DNA from: Pedosphaera sp.
GTDB taxonomy: Bacteria > Verrucomicrobiota > Verrucomicrobiia > Limisphaerales > UBA9464
Direction: 5' to 3'
DNA: 46,603 nucleotides
Assembly (NCBI GenBank): GCA_009695205.1
Contig: SIBK01000032.1
Location: 1 to 46,603 of the forward strand
In this document: positions 28,641 through 38,420 of the stretch, piece after piece
Layout of the letters: each line of letters opens with the position of its first letter
How positions within the stretch are numbered: position 1 is the stretch's first letter
Made by a program: the position numbers and the translations under genes
The notes under the pieces: model-generated
The model's database searches: none
The model's input: the letters and a program-made list of their open reading frames with translations, nothing else
What the model was told of the DNA's origin: nothing

Positions 28641-29374
28641 GCGATGGGTGGCGGCAAAGTTACCCCACCCTCAGAATGGGGCGTCCGGTACCGGAGATTG
28701 GGTGCGTCTTCCGCGATCAACCCATCCCGAAGCCGGATGACCCGGCGGGCATGCTGGGCGACCTCTTCCTCATGCGTCACCACGATGATGGTGTTGCCTT
28801 TCCACGACAGCTGATCGAACAGAGCCAGAATCTCCTCGCCCGTCCGTGAATCGAGATTCCCCGTGGGTTCATCGGCGAGGACGATGCTTGGGTTGTTCAC
28901 CAAGGCGCGGGCGATGGCCACTCGCTGACGTTGGCCACCGGAGAGTTCATTGGGTCGGTGGTGCATGCGGTTCTCGAGACCCACATGGGCCAGTGCAGAC
29001 CGAGCCATTTCCCGTCGTTCGCCCTTCGGCACGCCGGAATAGATCAGCGGCAACTCTACATTGTGCAACGCATCGGATCGGGGCAGCAAATTGAAGCTCT
29101 GGAAAACAAATCCGATCTCGCGATTCCGAATCTCGGCGAGCTGATTGTCATTCATGGACGCGACGTTCTTGTCATTCAGCAGGAACTCCCCCTCCGAGGG
29201 CGTGTCGAGACAGCCCAGAAGATTCATCAACGTCGATTTACCCGAGCCGCTGGGCCCCATGATCGCGACATACTCGCCCTTGCCGATATCCAGAGAGGCA
29301 CCCCGCAACGCATGGACCACCTCGGAGGCCATCACGTAACAGCGGCCGAGATTGCGGATACGGATCAGGGACAT
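28637..29374 (-). CDS. MacB/LolD-type ABC transporter ATPase
   Basis: 245 residues. Walker [10 protein letters not shown] (about 40-48), Q-loop FVFQSFNLL (about 89-97), signature [10 protein letters not shown] (144-153), Walker B IVLADEP (164-170), D-loop [11 protein letters not shown] and H-loop VVTHEEE. This is the LolD/MacB subfamily of extracytoplasmic-function exporters. It powers the two FtsX-type permeases encoded immediately downstream. The adaptor gene is 40 bases upstream. All catalytic motifs are intact. Confidence 0.96.
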   Translation of the reverse strand: MSLIRIRNLGRCYVMASEVVHALRGASLDIGKGEYVAIMGPSGSGKSTLMNLLGCLDTPSEGEFLLNDKNVASMNDNQLAEIRNREIGFVFQSFNLLPRSDALHNVELPLIYSGVPKGERREMARSALAHVGLENRMHHRPNELSGGQRQRVAIARALVNNPSIVLADEPTGNLDSRTGEEILALFDQLSWKGNTIIVVTHEEEVAQHARRVIRLRDGLIAEDAPNLRYRTPHSEGGVTLPPPIA

Positions 29375-29414
29375 GAGATTCGAGGAATGTCGTGAGTCGG
29401 ACTACGGCGGCCTC

Positions 29415-30776
29415 TCACTTGGAAGCCGCTGCCTTGCGGGCTTTGTCGTTGTCAACTTTCGCGGGCTTGTCTTCGTCAAGCTCTCGCGCAATGGCCTTGA
29501 ATCCTCCACTGACGACGTCCAGACCTTCGGTGACACCCTCGATGATCTCGTAGTAGTTGTCATCACTGATGCCCCGTTTGACCGGTAACAATTTCGCCTT
29601 GGCATCCACTACAGTAAATACGACATCAATCGGCTTCGCTCCTTCTTTCTGCCGTTTCTTTTCTGAAATTCCCAGCAAGTCTGCCGCATCTTTCTCCTCC
29701 TTGTCCCGTTGCACACTTTTGGCATCTTTCTTCGCATCAGGCCGGACAGAGCCCTTCGGAAGCCGGGTGGTCACACTCTGGATCGGCACCGTCAGAACAT
29801 TCGTCCGATAGGTCGTCTCGATGTCCGCGGTGACGCTCATTCCAGGTCGGAAGAATTCCTTTTCGGTGATGCGGATCCGCACTTCAAACTTGGTGGCCTC
29901 CTGTTGTGTGCCCATGCCTTGGGTCTTCGCTGAATTCGCAATCTGGGTCACGAGTCCTGCAATTTTCCGATCCCGAAACGAATCCACCTCGAGCCGTGCC
30001 CGTTGCCCGACGACGACCTTCACCACATCCACTTCGCCCACCTCCACACGCGCCTCCATCTTGTTGAGATCCGCAATGGTCATGATCTCGGTCCCCGCCA
30101 TCATCCCGGTTCCCACCACTCGTTCCCCCACTTCCGACGTCAATTTCGACACCGTGCCGTCGATTGGCGATAAAATGGTCGTCTTGAGCAAATCTTCCTC
30201 CGCCTTCTTCAGAGCTGCGGAGGCGACCTGCACTTGATGGCCTGCGGCAGTCGAATTCGCATGCGTCACCTCGACCTGCGCCCGCGCGTTTTCAAGAGCC
30301 GTCCGGACTTCGTCATAAACCGATTCGCTCAACAACTTGCGGTTGAAGAGTTCCGCATTCCGACGGAACTCCGACTCCGCCTTGCGGACATTCGCTTCGG
30401 CGGTCAGGAGACTCGCCCGGCTGGATTGATGATTGGCTTGCGATGAATTCCGGTTTGCCTCCGCTGAATTCCGGCTGGCCTCGTAAAAATCCCTTTTGAT
30501 GCGAACCAACAAGGCGCCTTTGGCCACCGGCTGCCCCTCTTTGACCGGTAGTTCGATGATCTCGCCCGCCACCTCGGGACTGATCTTCACCTGCAGAAAC
30601 GGCTGCACTTTGCCGGTTGCCGTAACTCGTTCCGTAACATTACGGCGGGCGACCTTCTCGGTCTGGACGACGGTCGGCGGTTGGCGCCAGCAGCCTGGCC
30701 CAAACAGAAGAATCGCTGGGAGACTGAAAAGGAGAAGCAGTTGACTCTGCCTTGGAAATCTGGCCCGAAATGGCAT
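29415..30776 (-). CDS. MacA/HlyD-family periplasmic adaptor
   Basis: 453 residues from the ATG at 30776 (MPFRARFPRQ); an in-frame ATG at 30827 gives a leader that breaks the signal sequence. A signal/anchor segment (LLLLFSLPAILLFGPGC) ends in Cys, though the preceding GPG is an atypical lipobox. Lipoyl half-motifs follow (GKVQPFLQVKISPEVAGEII and TILSPIDGTVSKL), flanking a coiled-coil hairpin rich in Ala, Glu and Asn (about 95-185). A beta-barrel domain (RLEVDSFRDRKIAGLVTQIA, RPGMSVTADIETTY) comes next. An acidic, Lys-rich insertion near 315-350 (DAKKDAKSVQRDKEEKDAAD) is unusual. First gene of the operon; it bridges the MacB-type permeases to an outer-membrane channel not encoded here. Confidence 0.92.
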   Translation of the reverse strand: MPFRARFPRQSQLLLLFSLPAILLFGPGCWRQPPTVVQTEKVARRNVTERVTATGKVQPFLQVKISPEVAGEIIELPVKEGQPVAKGALLVRIKRDFYEASRNSAEANRNSSQANHQSSRASLLTAEANVRKAESEFRRNAELFNRKLLSESVYDEVRTALENARAQVEVTHANSTAAGHQVQVASAALKKAEEDLLKTTILSPIDGTVSKLTSEVGERVVGTGMMAGTEIMTIADLNKMEARVEVGEVDVVKVVVGQRARLEVDSFRDRKIAGLVTQIANSAKTQGMGTQQEATKFEVRIRITEKEFFRPGMSVTADIETTYRTNVLTVPIQSVTTRLPKGSVRPDAKKDAKSVQRDKEEKDAADLLGISEKKRQKEGAKPIDVVFTVVDAKAKLLPVKRGISDDNYYEIIEGVTEGLDVVSGGFKAIARELDEDKPAKVDNDKARKAAASK

Positions 30777-31061
30777 GATGTTGGAGAGTAGGACACTCAA
30801 GGGGTCCGTTTGTTTCAAAAAAAACACGCGAAGGCCAGTTGTTTAGGCAGGTCTTAGGGCGGATCCATCCAAGCCCAGATTCCCCTCACACGAAGTCGGG
30901 AGGAACGGTGGGTATTGCCTCCCAATTGCCAGCTTTCCTCACGGACGGACCACTTGTAGGGTCATCGCATTCAGAGCCGTTCATGGATTTCCTTTGAAAA
31001 GTCACCCTCTAAATGCGTACGGTGCAGGCTAGGTCCGAAGGTAATTAACTAAGAACTGATC

Positions 31062-33417
31062 ATGGAAGGCTTAGTAGTTCTGCTGGGCTTGACGCTGATC
31101 GGTGTCGGAGTCGTCCTGCCGATCTCGGCGTTCATCCGCTCCGGGCGGGCCGTTCGTGACACGGAGGCGCTTCGGCGGAGGCTCGCGTCGATCGCAAGTT
31201 GAATTGTGCCGCCTCAAACATCCGCTTCCTAGCCAATCAAGTTCTTCCCAATCCACCGCACTCGGGTTGCCCGAAACCGCGGACATCGTTCTCACCCCAA
31301 TCGAGACGGGTCCGCCTGGATCGGTGACGCCGCCTGACTTCCTGGCTCCTGTCCCCCCCGCGCCCGCCCTGACGTCGGAATCTGCGAACGTTCCCTTTGT
31401 TCAACGCGAGGAGAGGGTCCAGCCGGCGATGCCCTCCGTGCCGCCGGTAATGGCGCCATGGGTCAATGTCTCGCCGGCAGCCGTTGCTTCGCCGCCTACG
31501 CCATCCGCCCGGTCTATCCTGAAGTTTGATTGGGAACAGTTCATGGGTGTGAAGCTGTTTGCTTGGCTGGGTGGATTGGCTCTGTTCCTCGCTGTGGCCT
31601 ACTTCGTAAAATACTCGTTTGAGCGCGACCTCATCCCGACCGAGGTGCGCGTGGCGCTCGGCTTTCTTGCCGGTCTTGGACTGCTCGTGGGCGGCGTGGT
31701 ATTGAAGCAGCGGCAGTATGCTGTGACGTCACATACGCTCTGTGCGACCGGCGTGGTAGTGCTCTACGCCGTCACCTTTGCGTGCCGTGCGGTGTATCAT
31801 TTTTCGTTCTTTGGGCCGGTCCTGACATTCCTGCTGATGGTATTGATCACGGCCACGGCCTTCATGCTCGCGGTCCGACTGAACGCCATGGCCGTCGCGA
31901 TTCTCGGAATGGTCGGCGGTTTCCTCACGCCTGTGCTGCTCTCGACCGGTGTCGAAAATCCGGTCGGCTTATTCAGTTATATTGCGCTGCTGGACGCCGG
32001 CCTGATTGCGGTGGCGTTGGCGCGGCGCTGGCATTTTTTGATCGTGCTCGGGGCGCTTGGAACGGCGGGAATGGAACTGGGCTGGTCCGAACAGTTTTTC
32101 ACCGTCGACAAGATCGTCACTGCGATGGTCGTCCTGCTGGGCTTTGACGCGCTCTTCCTCGGCAGCAATGAGGTGGCGCAGCGGCGCAAGCAACCGAACA
32201 TCTGGTTTCAGGGCGCGGCCTCTGGCCTTGCGCTACTGACGCTGGTGTATGCGCTGTTTCTCCTGCGCTACGACACACTCGGACAGCGTCCGGCCCTGCT
32301 TGGCACGCTCGTGCTGGGCGCGGATCTATGTTTGCTCGCCCTGACGTTACGCGAACCGCGGCTCGGGCCACTGCAACTTCTTGGCGGCGCGCTCGCGCAC
32401 TTTTTCATCGCAATTTGGACTGTTCAAAACGTCAGCAACGAACTCCTCTTTTGGGGACTGGGCCTCGTGCTGGTGTTCGCGACACTGCATAGCATCTTCC
32501 CAATCATTTCTCAACGACTTCGACCCGATGCCGCACCGGTCTGGTGGTCGCATCTGTTCCCGCCTCTGGCGCTGCTGCTGATGCTGATTCCCTTCTTCCA
32601 ACTCGCCGAGGTGTCCATCCTGATCTGGCCCGTCATCCTTCTCGTGGATCTGCTCGCCATCGGCCTCGCGCTCGTCACGGCATCTCTGGTCTCCATCGTC
32701 GCGGTGCTGGCCCTGACGGTGCTGGTGGCTGTGGCGTGGATTTTCCGTGTTCCAATTGAGAGCGTGGAGTTGCCGTTTATGTTGATCGTCGTCGGTGGAA
32801 TGGCGGCGGTGTTTTTCTTCGCTGGAATGTTCGTCATACGAAAGCTTGTTGCGCGTGAGCCTGAAGGAACCACCGCGGATCCCCTGGCGAAGGCGTTTGC
32901 CGCCTTCGGACTCACCGGTGTTTCATCGGAACTGTTGCGTTCGCAATTGCCCGCGCTCTCGGCGCTTCTGCCATTCCTCCTGCTGATCCTCATCACTTCG
33001 CGGATTCCGCTGCCGAATCCGTCACCGGTCTTCGCGCTTGCGCTTGCGCTCATCGCGCTCTTGCTGAGCGTGGCGCGGACGTTCCGGGTTCTGTTGCTGA
33101 CCGCCGTTGGCTTAGGCTGCGTTCTGGCGCTCGAAACGCTTTGGCACTCGCGCCACTTCGACGTGGCCCAGATGCCACTCGTCCCACTGCTGTGGTATCT
33201 CGGGTTCGCGGCGGTGTTCGTGGGGTTCCCGTTCGCCAACCGTACGCAGTGCCGCGACGAGATGTTGCCGTGGGCGGTGGCCGCATTGTCAGCCCCGCTG
33301 CACTTTTCGCTCATTTACCGCGTTGTGACTGCTGCGTGGCCCAACGGTATGATGGGCTTGCTGCCGGCGGTATTCGCACTGCCGCTACTAGGCTGCGTCG
33401 TCGTATTGTTGAAATAG
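31062..33417 (+). pseudogene. DUF2339 membrane protein, first part, frameshifted and ended by amber
   Basis: The ATG at 31062 opens the typical DUF2339 N-terminus MEGLVVLLGLTLIGVGVVLP, then RSGRAVRDTEALRRRLASIA, and ends at TGA 31200. The protein continues in another frame (VELCRLKHPLPSQSS, Pro-rich linker) into the multi-helix DUF2339 core (DWEQFMGVKLFAWLGGLALF, LAVAYFVKYSFERDLIPTEV, ALGFLAGLGLLVGGVVLKQR). It reaches a TAG at 33415-33417, after which the same frame resumes. The exact shift point between about 31150 and 31200 cannot be fixed because this linker is not conserved. DUF2339 proteins are large polytopic inner-membrane proteins of unknown function, commonly next to DUF3999, as here. 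Confidence 0.8.
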
Positions 33418-34194
33418 TTTCCGCCCGGGCACTCACAGCGGGATGGCGTCCTCGCCTGGTTTGGCGGGGCGGCGCTGTTCTTCATCACGCTTATCTTCCC
33501 GATCCAGTTCGAGCGTCAATGGATCACTGTGGCGTGGGCGCTCGAAGGCGCGGCCTTGTGCTGGCTTTTCCATCGCGTGCCGCATCCGGGACTTCGCATC
33601 GCCGCTGTCGGACTGCTGGCGGTGGCCTTTGCGCGCCTCGCACTGAACCCGGAGGTGCTCCGCTACCACCCGCGCAGTGCAACGCCGATTCTCAACTGGT
33701 ATCTTTACGTTTACGGCCTCACGACCGCGGCGCTGTTCGTGGCGGCCCGGTTGCTTGCGCCGCCGCGCAATCGAATCGTCGCACTGAATGCCCCTATACT
33801 GATGAACACACTCGGCGTCGTTCTCGCCTTCATCCTATTGAACCTGGAAATCGCCGACTACTTCATGGCGGCGGGTGAGAGGGAGTTGACATTCCAGTTC
33901 TCCGGCAATCTTGGACGCGACATGACCTATACGATTAGCTGGGCTTTATTCGCGCTGGGCCTGCTGGTAGTGGGAATTTGGAGGCAGTTGCGTGCGGCGC
34001 GTTACGCGGGTCTGGCGTTGTTGAGCGTGACGTTGTTGAAGCTGTTCTTCCACGATCTCGCGCGGTTGAACCAACTTTACCGCATTGGTGCTCTGGCTGG
34101 CGTCGCCGTCGTGGCCATTTTCGCATCGTTCCTCTATCAAAAATTCCTCGCCACCGACCCAGGAGGGCCGAAGAAAATCCCGACTCCCCCTTGA
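33418..34194 (+). pseudogene. DUF2339 membrane protein, C-terminal part after the amber codon
   Basis: Same frame as the preceding segment. GVLAWFGGAALFFITLIFPI then FERQWITVAWALEGAALCWL is the strongly conserved DUF2339 C-terminal half, followed by further helices and TLLKLFFHDLARLNQLYRIG, with the usual cytoplasmic tail. The family never starts here, and the TAG falls in the loop between two helices. A product from a later ATG (33529) would lack most of the membrane domain. Confidence 0.8.
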
Positions 34195-34205
34195 ACCTGC
34201 CACCC

Positions 34206-34269
34206 TTACCGTTGTCCCGTAGCTGCGGACGGAAGTCCGCGCATCTCTCTCGGCTGCGAAAGTTCATGG
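34206..34269 (+). repeat. Dispersed 64-base palindromic element, copy C
   Basis: TTACCGTTGTCCCGTAGCTG then CGGACGGAAGTCCGCGCA and, at the right end, TGCGAAAGTTCATGG. Same orientation and extent as copies A and B. It lies between DUF2339 and DUF3999. Confidence 0.7.
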
Positions 34270-34305
34270 TGTCGAACCGTCCTGCGGACTGAACTCCCTG
34301 CTCCC

Positions 34306-34894
34306 ATGTTCACCGTCCGAAATTTCCTGCTGGCCCTGCTGGCCCCTCTTGTCATCGCCCGTACGACGGCCGCCCCGCTGAATGATTGGCCATCCCGCCA
34401 AAGCTTGGACGTGGCGGCACCGGGTCTGGTGAGGATCGTATTGCCGCCGGAGACCTTTGATGTCGCGCAAGCCTCGCTCGCGGATATGCGCGTGCTGGAT
34501 CCCGCCGGTGCGGAAGTGCCGTTCCTAATTGACCGCCGAGAGGCCATCACTCGAACACTCCGTCCGAAGGAGGGTTGGCAGGTTTTTCTCGAAGGGAACC
34601 GCACGCGGATTGAGATTGATGTAAGCCTGCGAGGCCGGCTCATTGCGCTTAGCCTCGAAACACCCGCGCCCGAATTCTTGAAAGCTGCTTCGCTGACAGG
34701 TGCCACTGCGGGTGGGACTCGCGTGCTGCTATCGGCTTACCCGGTGTTCCGCCAACCGGGCGGCGCGACGCAGCTTTTGCTCAAGCTGCCCGAAGGCGCG
34801 TGGACCCATCTCACGCTCACGCTGGATGATGCGCGATCGAAACCGATTCCGATTACTGCCATCGCGATGCACGAGGAGGAGTCCGAGGCACCCC
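34306..34894 (+). pseudogene. DUF3999 protein, N-terminal segment
   Basis: The ATG at 34306 starts a signal peptide (FLLALLAPLVIARTTAA). The first DUF3999 beta domain follows: APGLVRIVLPPETFDVAQAS, LADMRVLDPAGAEVPFLIDR and LLLKLPEGAWTHLTLTLDD. Frame is lost at CCCC 34891-34894, where five C would keep the gene open into PPEAAGSRLSERIEGAGET. DUF3999 proteins are periplasmic, membrane-anchored and of unknown function, usually paired with DUF2339. Confidence 0.8.
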
Positions 34895-35330
34895 ACCGGA
34901 GGCCGCTGGCAGCCGCCTCAGCGAGCGTATCGAAGGCGCTGGTGAGACGCGGCTTACCATTGACCTGGGCGCGGTGCGCGTGCCGCTGGCAGGACTGCGG
35001 TTCCAGACTGAAGAACCGCTATTCATCCGGCGCGTGAACGTTCTCACGCGCGAGTGGGAAAACGGCGAAGTGCGCGAACGTCTGCTCGGCGCCGGCACGA
35101 TCTATCGCGTGGCGGTTGAAGGTAGGAACGTGGCCGCGCAGCTCGACCTCGCGCTCGACGCGCAGCCACCCTCGCGTGAATTGGTCCTGGTGATTGACAA
35201 CGGGACAGCCCGCCGCTGCCCGTGGATGCTGTTGCGCCGCTGCGCCGTTTGATCCACCTCGTGTTTCTTGCGCGGCAGGCCGGAGGCTACCAATTGTTCA
35301 GTGGCAACCCGCGCGCCGCTGCGCCGCGTT
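34895..35330 (+). pseudogene. DUF3999 protein, middle segment (two further frame changes)
   Basis: Read one frame over, TRLTIDLGAVRVPLAGLRFQ, EEPLFIRRVNVLTREWENGE and AGTIYRVAVEGRNVAAQLDL to SRELVLVIDNG match the central DUF3999 domain. GGG at 35202-35204 (four would fit) shifts the frame, and the next residues DSPPLPVDAVAPLRRLIHLV, FLARQAGGYQLFSGNP are read elsewhere. TT at 35329-35330 (three would fit CGT TTC GAC) shifts it again into FDVAALASQLKG. All three shifts are single-base losses in short homopolymers. Confidence 0.75.
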
Positions 35331-36273
35331 CGACGTCGCTGCGCTGGCTTCGCAACTTAAGGGAGCCACACTCGCTTCGCTCAAGCCGGGGGGCCTCGGT
35401 GCGAACCCCGAGTTCCATCCTTCTGAACCGCTGCCGGAAATCCCGCTGTTTGCGGCCATGCTCGAAGTGGAGCCGTGGCGATTTCGCCCCGCGGTGAAGC
35501 TCATCCCTGGCTCGGTGCAACAGCTCGAACTGACGCCGCACGTGCTGGCCCACGCGCAGGCCGGGTTGGGTGATCTACGTCTGATTGCGTCCGGCAAACA
35601 GGTGCCGTTCATCCTCGAGCGCGCCGGATTCACACGCGCCCTCGCGCCCGAAGTATCGCGAACCGACGATCCGAAAAAACCGCGCTTGAGCCGCTGGACC
35701 CTTCGCTTGCGCCAAGCTCAACTGCCACTGACAACCCTCTCCTGCGAAACAAAAGCGACCTTATTCCAGCGTGAGACGCAGGTGATCGAGGAAGTGCCCG
35801 ACAGCCGGGGTGAACGGCATCCGCGGATCCTGGGGGGCTCGTCCTGGATCCGCAAACCGGACAGCAAATCGGGCCGGTTCAGCGTCAAACTTTCCCTCCC
35901 ACCGCAGACGGAAACATTGTTGCTGGAGATCGACAATGGCGACAACCCGGCGTTGGATTTGGAGAAGTTCCAGGTTTTTCTTCCTGTGAACCGGCTGCTG
36001 TTCAAGGCGGCACCGGGCGCGGTGATGGAACTTTGCCACGGGAACACAAAAGCCATTTTACCGAACTACGATCTCAGCCTGGTCGCGCCGCAGATCCTCG
36101 CCGCCGCAAAGTCGGATGCGACGTTGGCCGACACCGATCCCGCTGGGTCAGCGGGGCGGAACTCTTCGGGCAGGACGTTATCGTTCGTCTTCTTTGGAGT
36201 CCTTGCGTTGGTGGTGGCCGTGTTGATGGGGGTCATCGTGCGACTGCTGCCGAAACCCGCCAGCGCAGGGTGA
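35331..36273 (+). pseudogene. DUF3999 protein, C-terminal segment
   Basis: Frame from FDVAALASQLKGATLASLKP to TGA 36271-36273. It includes a further beta domain (ATLFQRETQVIEEVPDSRGE, LLLEIDNGDNPALDLEKFQV), a conserved DLSLVAPQILAAAK and one C-terminal membrane helix (LSFVFFGVLALVVAVLMGVI), giving a periplasmic body with a C-terminal anchor. The gene ends convergently with the ICMT-like gene. Confidence 0.78.
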
Positions 36274-36367
36274 TGACGCGCAAGTCGTTGCACGAACAGG
36301 CTCCGAAACCTCCGAGGTGTGTTCTCCACCAACTGGCGACGCCCCATCGCCGTTCCGTCACAATCAG

Positions 36368-37078
36368 TCAGCGATTCTCAAGCATGCCGCGTTTCTTTAG
36401 GTAACGCGCGACCATGTAGGCGACCGACACCAGGGCCAGCAAGGACCAGACCGTCCGGACGTTTGAATCATGGATATCATACTCGCCGGCAAACCAGCGG
36501 TTTTTCAGGCTCGCAAGAAGGATCGCCGCCATCCAAATATACGCTGAACCATACTCGGCTGTGATGAGCCGTTTCCAGTTATAGCGCATCCCTTCGAGGG
36601 TCTTGCTCAGGCCGGAGAAATTGGGCAGCAGCCGGTTCACGCGGGCGCAATACTTCGTGAACTCCTCCCCGAACTTACCCCGCAAATAGGCTTCTTCGGC
36701 CGCGATGATCGCCCAATACGCGAAGAGGAAGAAAGGAACACCCAGAGCCAGGAACAGTAACGAGTTTGCGGCGGTCCCAATGCCGATCAGGATCAGACAG
36801 TTACCGACGTACAGTGGGTTCCGGCAATGAGCAAAAATGCCCCCATGCACGAGTCTATCCGCATACACTTGCCGCTTGCGCCCACCCCGAACGATGTAAT
36901 CCAAACCGACCGTCACGGCGCGCAGAGCTTGTCCGGACATGGCCACCAAAACTCCAATCAGAAGCCCGAGGCGAGAATCAGGAAAGGCGGTGGGCCCGTT
37001 GAGGAAGATGAGGATGTATAGCAACGGAAACAGCCCGTTCCGGCAGCGAAAGAAAAAATTACCAATCTGGACAATCAT
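36368..37078 (-). CDS. Isoprenylcysteine/phospholipid methyltransferase-like integral membrane protein
   Basis: 236 residues with 5-6 membrane helices. The SAM-binding signature of ICMT/PEMT-type enzymes is present: GGIFAHCRNPLYVGNCLILI (about 79-98; RNPxYxG core), then EEAYLRGKFGEEFTKYCARV (about 127-146; E-E and Y-x-x-x-V). The segment after 150 (NRLLPNFSG) and two C-terminal helices are extra relative to the shortest family members. Bacterial relatives methylate lipid or small hydrophobic acceptors; the substrate here is unknown. The ATG overlaps the cmoA stop as ATGA, indicating tight coupling to the Cx-SAM synthase. Confidence 0.87.
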   Translation of the reverse strand: MIVQIGNFFFRCRNGLFPLLYILIFLNGPTAFPDSRLGLLIGVLVAMSGQALRAVTVGLDYIVRGGRKRQVYADRLVHGGIFAHCRNPLYVGNCLILIGIGTAANSLLFLALGVPFFLFAYWAIIAAEEAYLRGKFGEEFTKYCARVNRLLPNFSGLSKTLEGMRYNWKRLITAEYGSAYIWMAAILLASLKNRWFAGEYDIHDSNVRTVWSLLALVSVAYMVARYLKKRGMLENR

Positions 37079-37803
37079 TTGACTGCGATAATGCCGCTGA
37101 AGTTATACCACTTAAAAAATACGTCGACGTAGCGGAACCCGGCGCGCAGCAGCATTTCCTGGTTTTCCATCAGCTTATAGGGAACGAGGACGTTCTCGAG
37201 CGCCTCCCGCTTTTGGGCGATTTCAAGTTCGCTATAGCCGTTCCGCTTCTTCAGATCGTAATAGTATTTGATGAACAAACGGTTGAACAAGGAATCTTCT
37301 CCGATCAGTTTCTCGACCAGAATGAGAGCCCCGTTTTCGTTCATGCCACTCAGAATAGCGCCGATCAATTTGTCGCGGTGCAGCGGTCGGATGAACTGCA
37401 ACGTCAGGACCATGAGCACCATCGAAGCATTTTCAATCTGAATGCCCTGGTTCAAGTCGGCGAGCCTCAGTTCGTGATCCCGGGAAAAGTTGTTCTCGTC
37501 GAATTTGGCGCGGCATTTCGCCAGCATCTCGTCGGAATTATCCACGCCGATAAACCGCACCTCATCGGGCACGTGTTGGTGCAAGTGGAGCAGGGTGGTG
37601 CCGGTTGAACAGCCCAAGTCATAAAGGTTGGTGCCTTGGACGGCAAAATCGCCGGCCATTTCGCCGATCATGCGTTGCATCTCGGCGTAGAACGGCACGG
37701 AACGCCCCACCATGTCGTCGAAGACTGTTGCGACCTTTTCTCCAAAATGGAAATCAGCCACGTCTTTGATTTTATCGCTGAATACTTGGTCTTTTGCCTG
37801 CAC
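37075..37803 (-). CDS. cmoA: Carboxy-S-adenosyl-L-methionine synthase
   Basis: 242 residues, close to the E. coli CmoA length of 247. Diagnostic segments: VATVFDDMVGRSVPFYAEM (about 24-42), NLYDLGCSTGTTLLHLHQHV (SAM motif I), IGVDNSDEMLAKCR, IENASMVLMVLTLQFIRP, GALILVEKLIGED and RNGYSELEIAQKREALENV. The Arg in the last segment matches the one that binds the carboxylate in E. coli CmoA (Arg199 by recollection). CmoA converts SAM and prephenate to Cx-SAM, used by CmoB to make cmo5U34 in tRNA. No cmoB is in the window; instead an ICMT-like membrane methyltransferase overlaps it. Confidence 0.93.
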   Translation of the reverse strand: MQAKDQVFSDKIKDVADFHFGEKVATVFDDMVGRSVPFYAEMQRMIGEMAGDFAVQGTNLYDLGCSTGTTLLHLHQHVPDEVRFIGVDNSDEMLAKCRAKFDENNFSRDHELRLADLNQGIQIENASMVLMVLTLQFIRPLHRDKLIGAILSGMNENGALILVEKLIGEDSLFNRLFIKYYYDLKKRNGYSELEIAQKREALENVLVPYKLMENQEMLLRAGFRYVDVFFKWYNFSGIIAVK

Positions 37804-38039
37804 TGGAATCCATTGTTGTACGTTGACTTGTTACCTGGGAACCCAGCCTGACCCGGGAGCGGCAAAAAACCAAGCATTCACCGTCTGGAATTGGCCGGAA
37901 CCACTCCATTGTCTTACGTTGTAAAATTCCCCCATAAATAATTTTAGACATAAGAAATAATAAATCACGACCGATTTGCCTCAAATACAAGGGTGTGTGA
38001 CGATCAAGAAATGTTTTCATTGAACCCATGCGATTCCCC

Positions 38040-38192
38040 TGCTGTCTTGATGTCCGTTGGTTTCATTGGGGAACGGGTGTGAGGTTGCAACGACCGTCTG
38101 CCGTGCCTCGTGTCGGTTCCAGACGGAGCTGGCAAAGGGGGTTTGTTTGGTTGTTTGGGTTAGGCGGCCGCCGAAAGGCGGCCGCTTTTTGG
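38040..38192 (+). ncRNA. Candidate structured small RNA ending in an intrinsic terminator
   Basis: Between an AT-rich region and a textbook terminator lies a stretch able to fold as CCGTCTG/CAGACGG (38094-38126) inside an outer TTGC/GCAA pair. No plus-strand protein gene precedes the terminator, so it must serve a short transcript or attenuate the CotH mRNA. No known RNA family was recognised. The 5' end is a guess. Confidence 0.35.
38164..38190 (+). terminator. Rho-independent terminator
   Basis: Perfect 9-base stem GCGGCCGCC / GGCGGCCGC closed by a GAAA tetraloop and followed directly by TTTTT. On the other strand the stem is not followed by a T run, so it acts on plus-strand transcripts. 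Confidence 0.85.
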
Positions 38193-38365
38193 CGGATTGA
38201 GTTCTCGTCAAATGAAGTCGTGTTTTGGTTGCCTGCGCGAATGGCTCTTTGAAATGCGGGCAAACAGAGAGGCTCCAATCAATTCTTTCCAAAAAGCTTG
38301 TCAACGCGGACTCGGCCCATAACCTGCTCGTGAAATCATTGAAACTTGCCCGAGTGGGTGAGTTG

Positions 38366-38420
38366 GCGGGCTTTGGCGGTAAAAACCGTGTGTTACCCCA
38401 AAGCCCGCTTCGTTTTCCTC
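38366..38420 (+). terminator. Very strong hairpin with U-rich tail upstream of CotH gene
   Basis: GCGGGCTTTGG, a bulged C, and GGTAA pair with TTACC and CCAAAGCCCGC (38366-38408): 16 base pairs with a 10-base loop, followed by TTCGTTTTCC. It could be a second terminator, an attenuator or a 5'-UTR stability element for the gene starting at 38541. Confidence 0.6.

Noticed and set aside
1208..33417. Three in-frame TAG codons (1208, 16056, 33415) as a sign of amber recoding or pyrrolysine-type readthrough
   Set aside because: Several intact genes in the window end naturally in TAG (the DUF1156 methyltransferase, DUF1552, CotH protein, SDR), and one comparable internal stop is TGA. Mutation or error is simpler.
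38040..38192. Known RNA (tRNA, SRP RNA, 6S, tmRNA) before the terminator
   Set aside because: No cloverleaf, SRP loop, tRNA-like ends or other conserved motif could be recognised.
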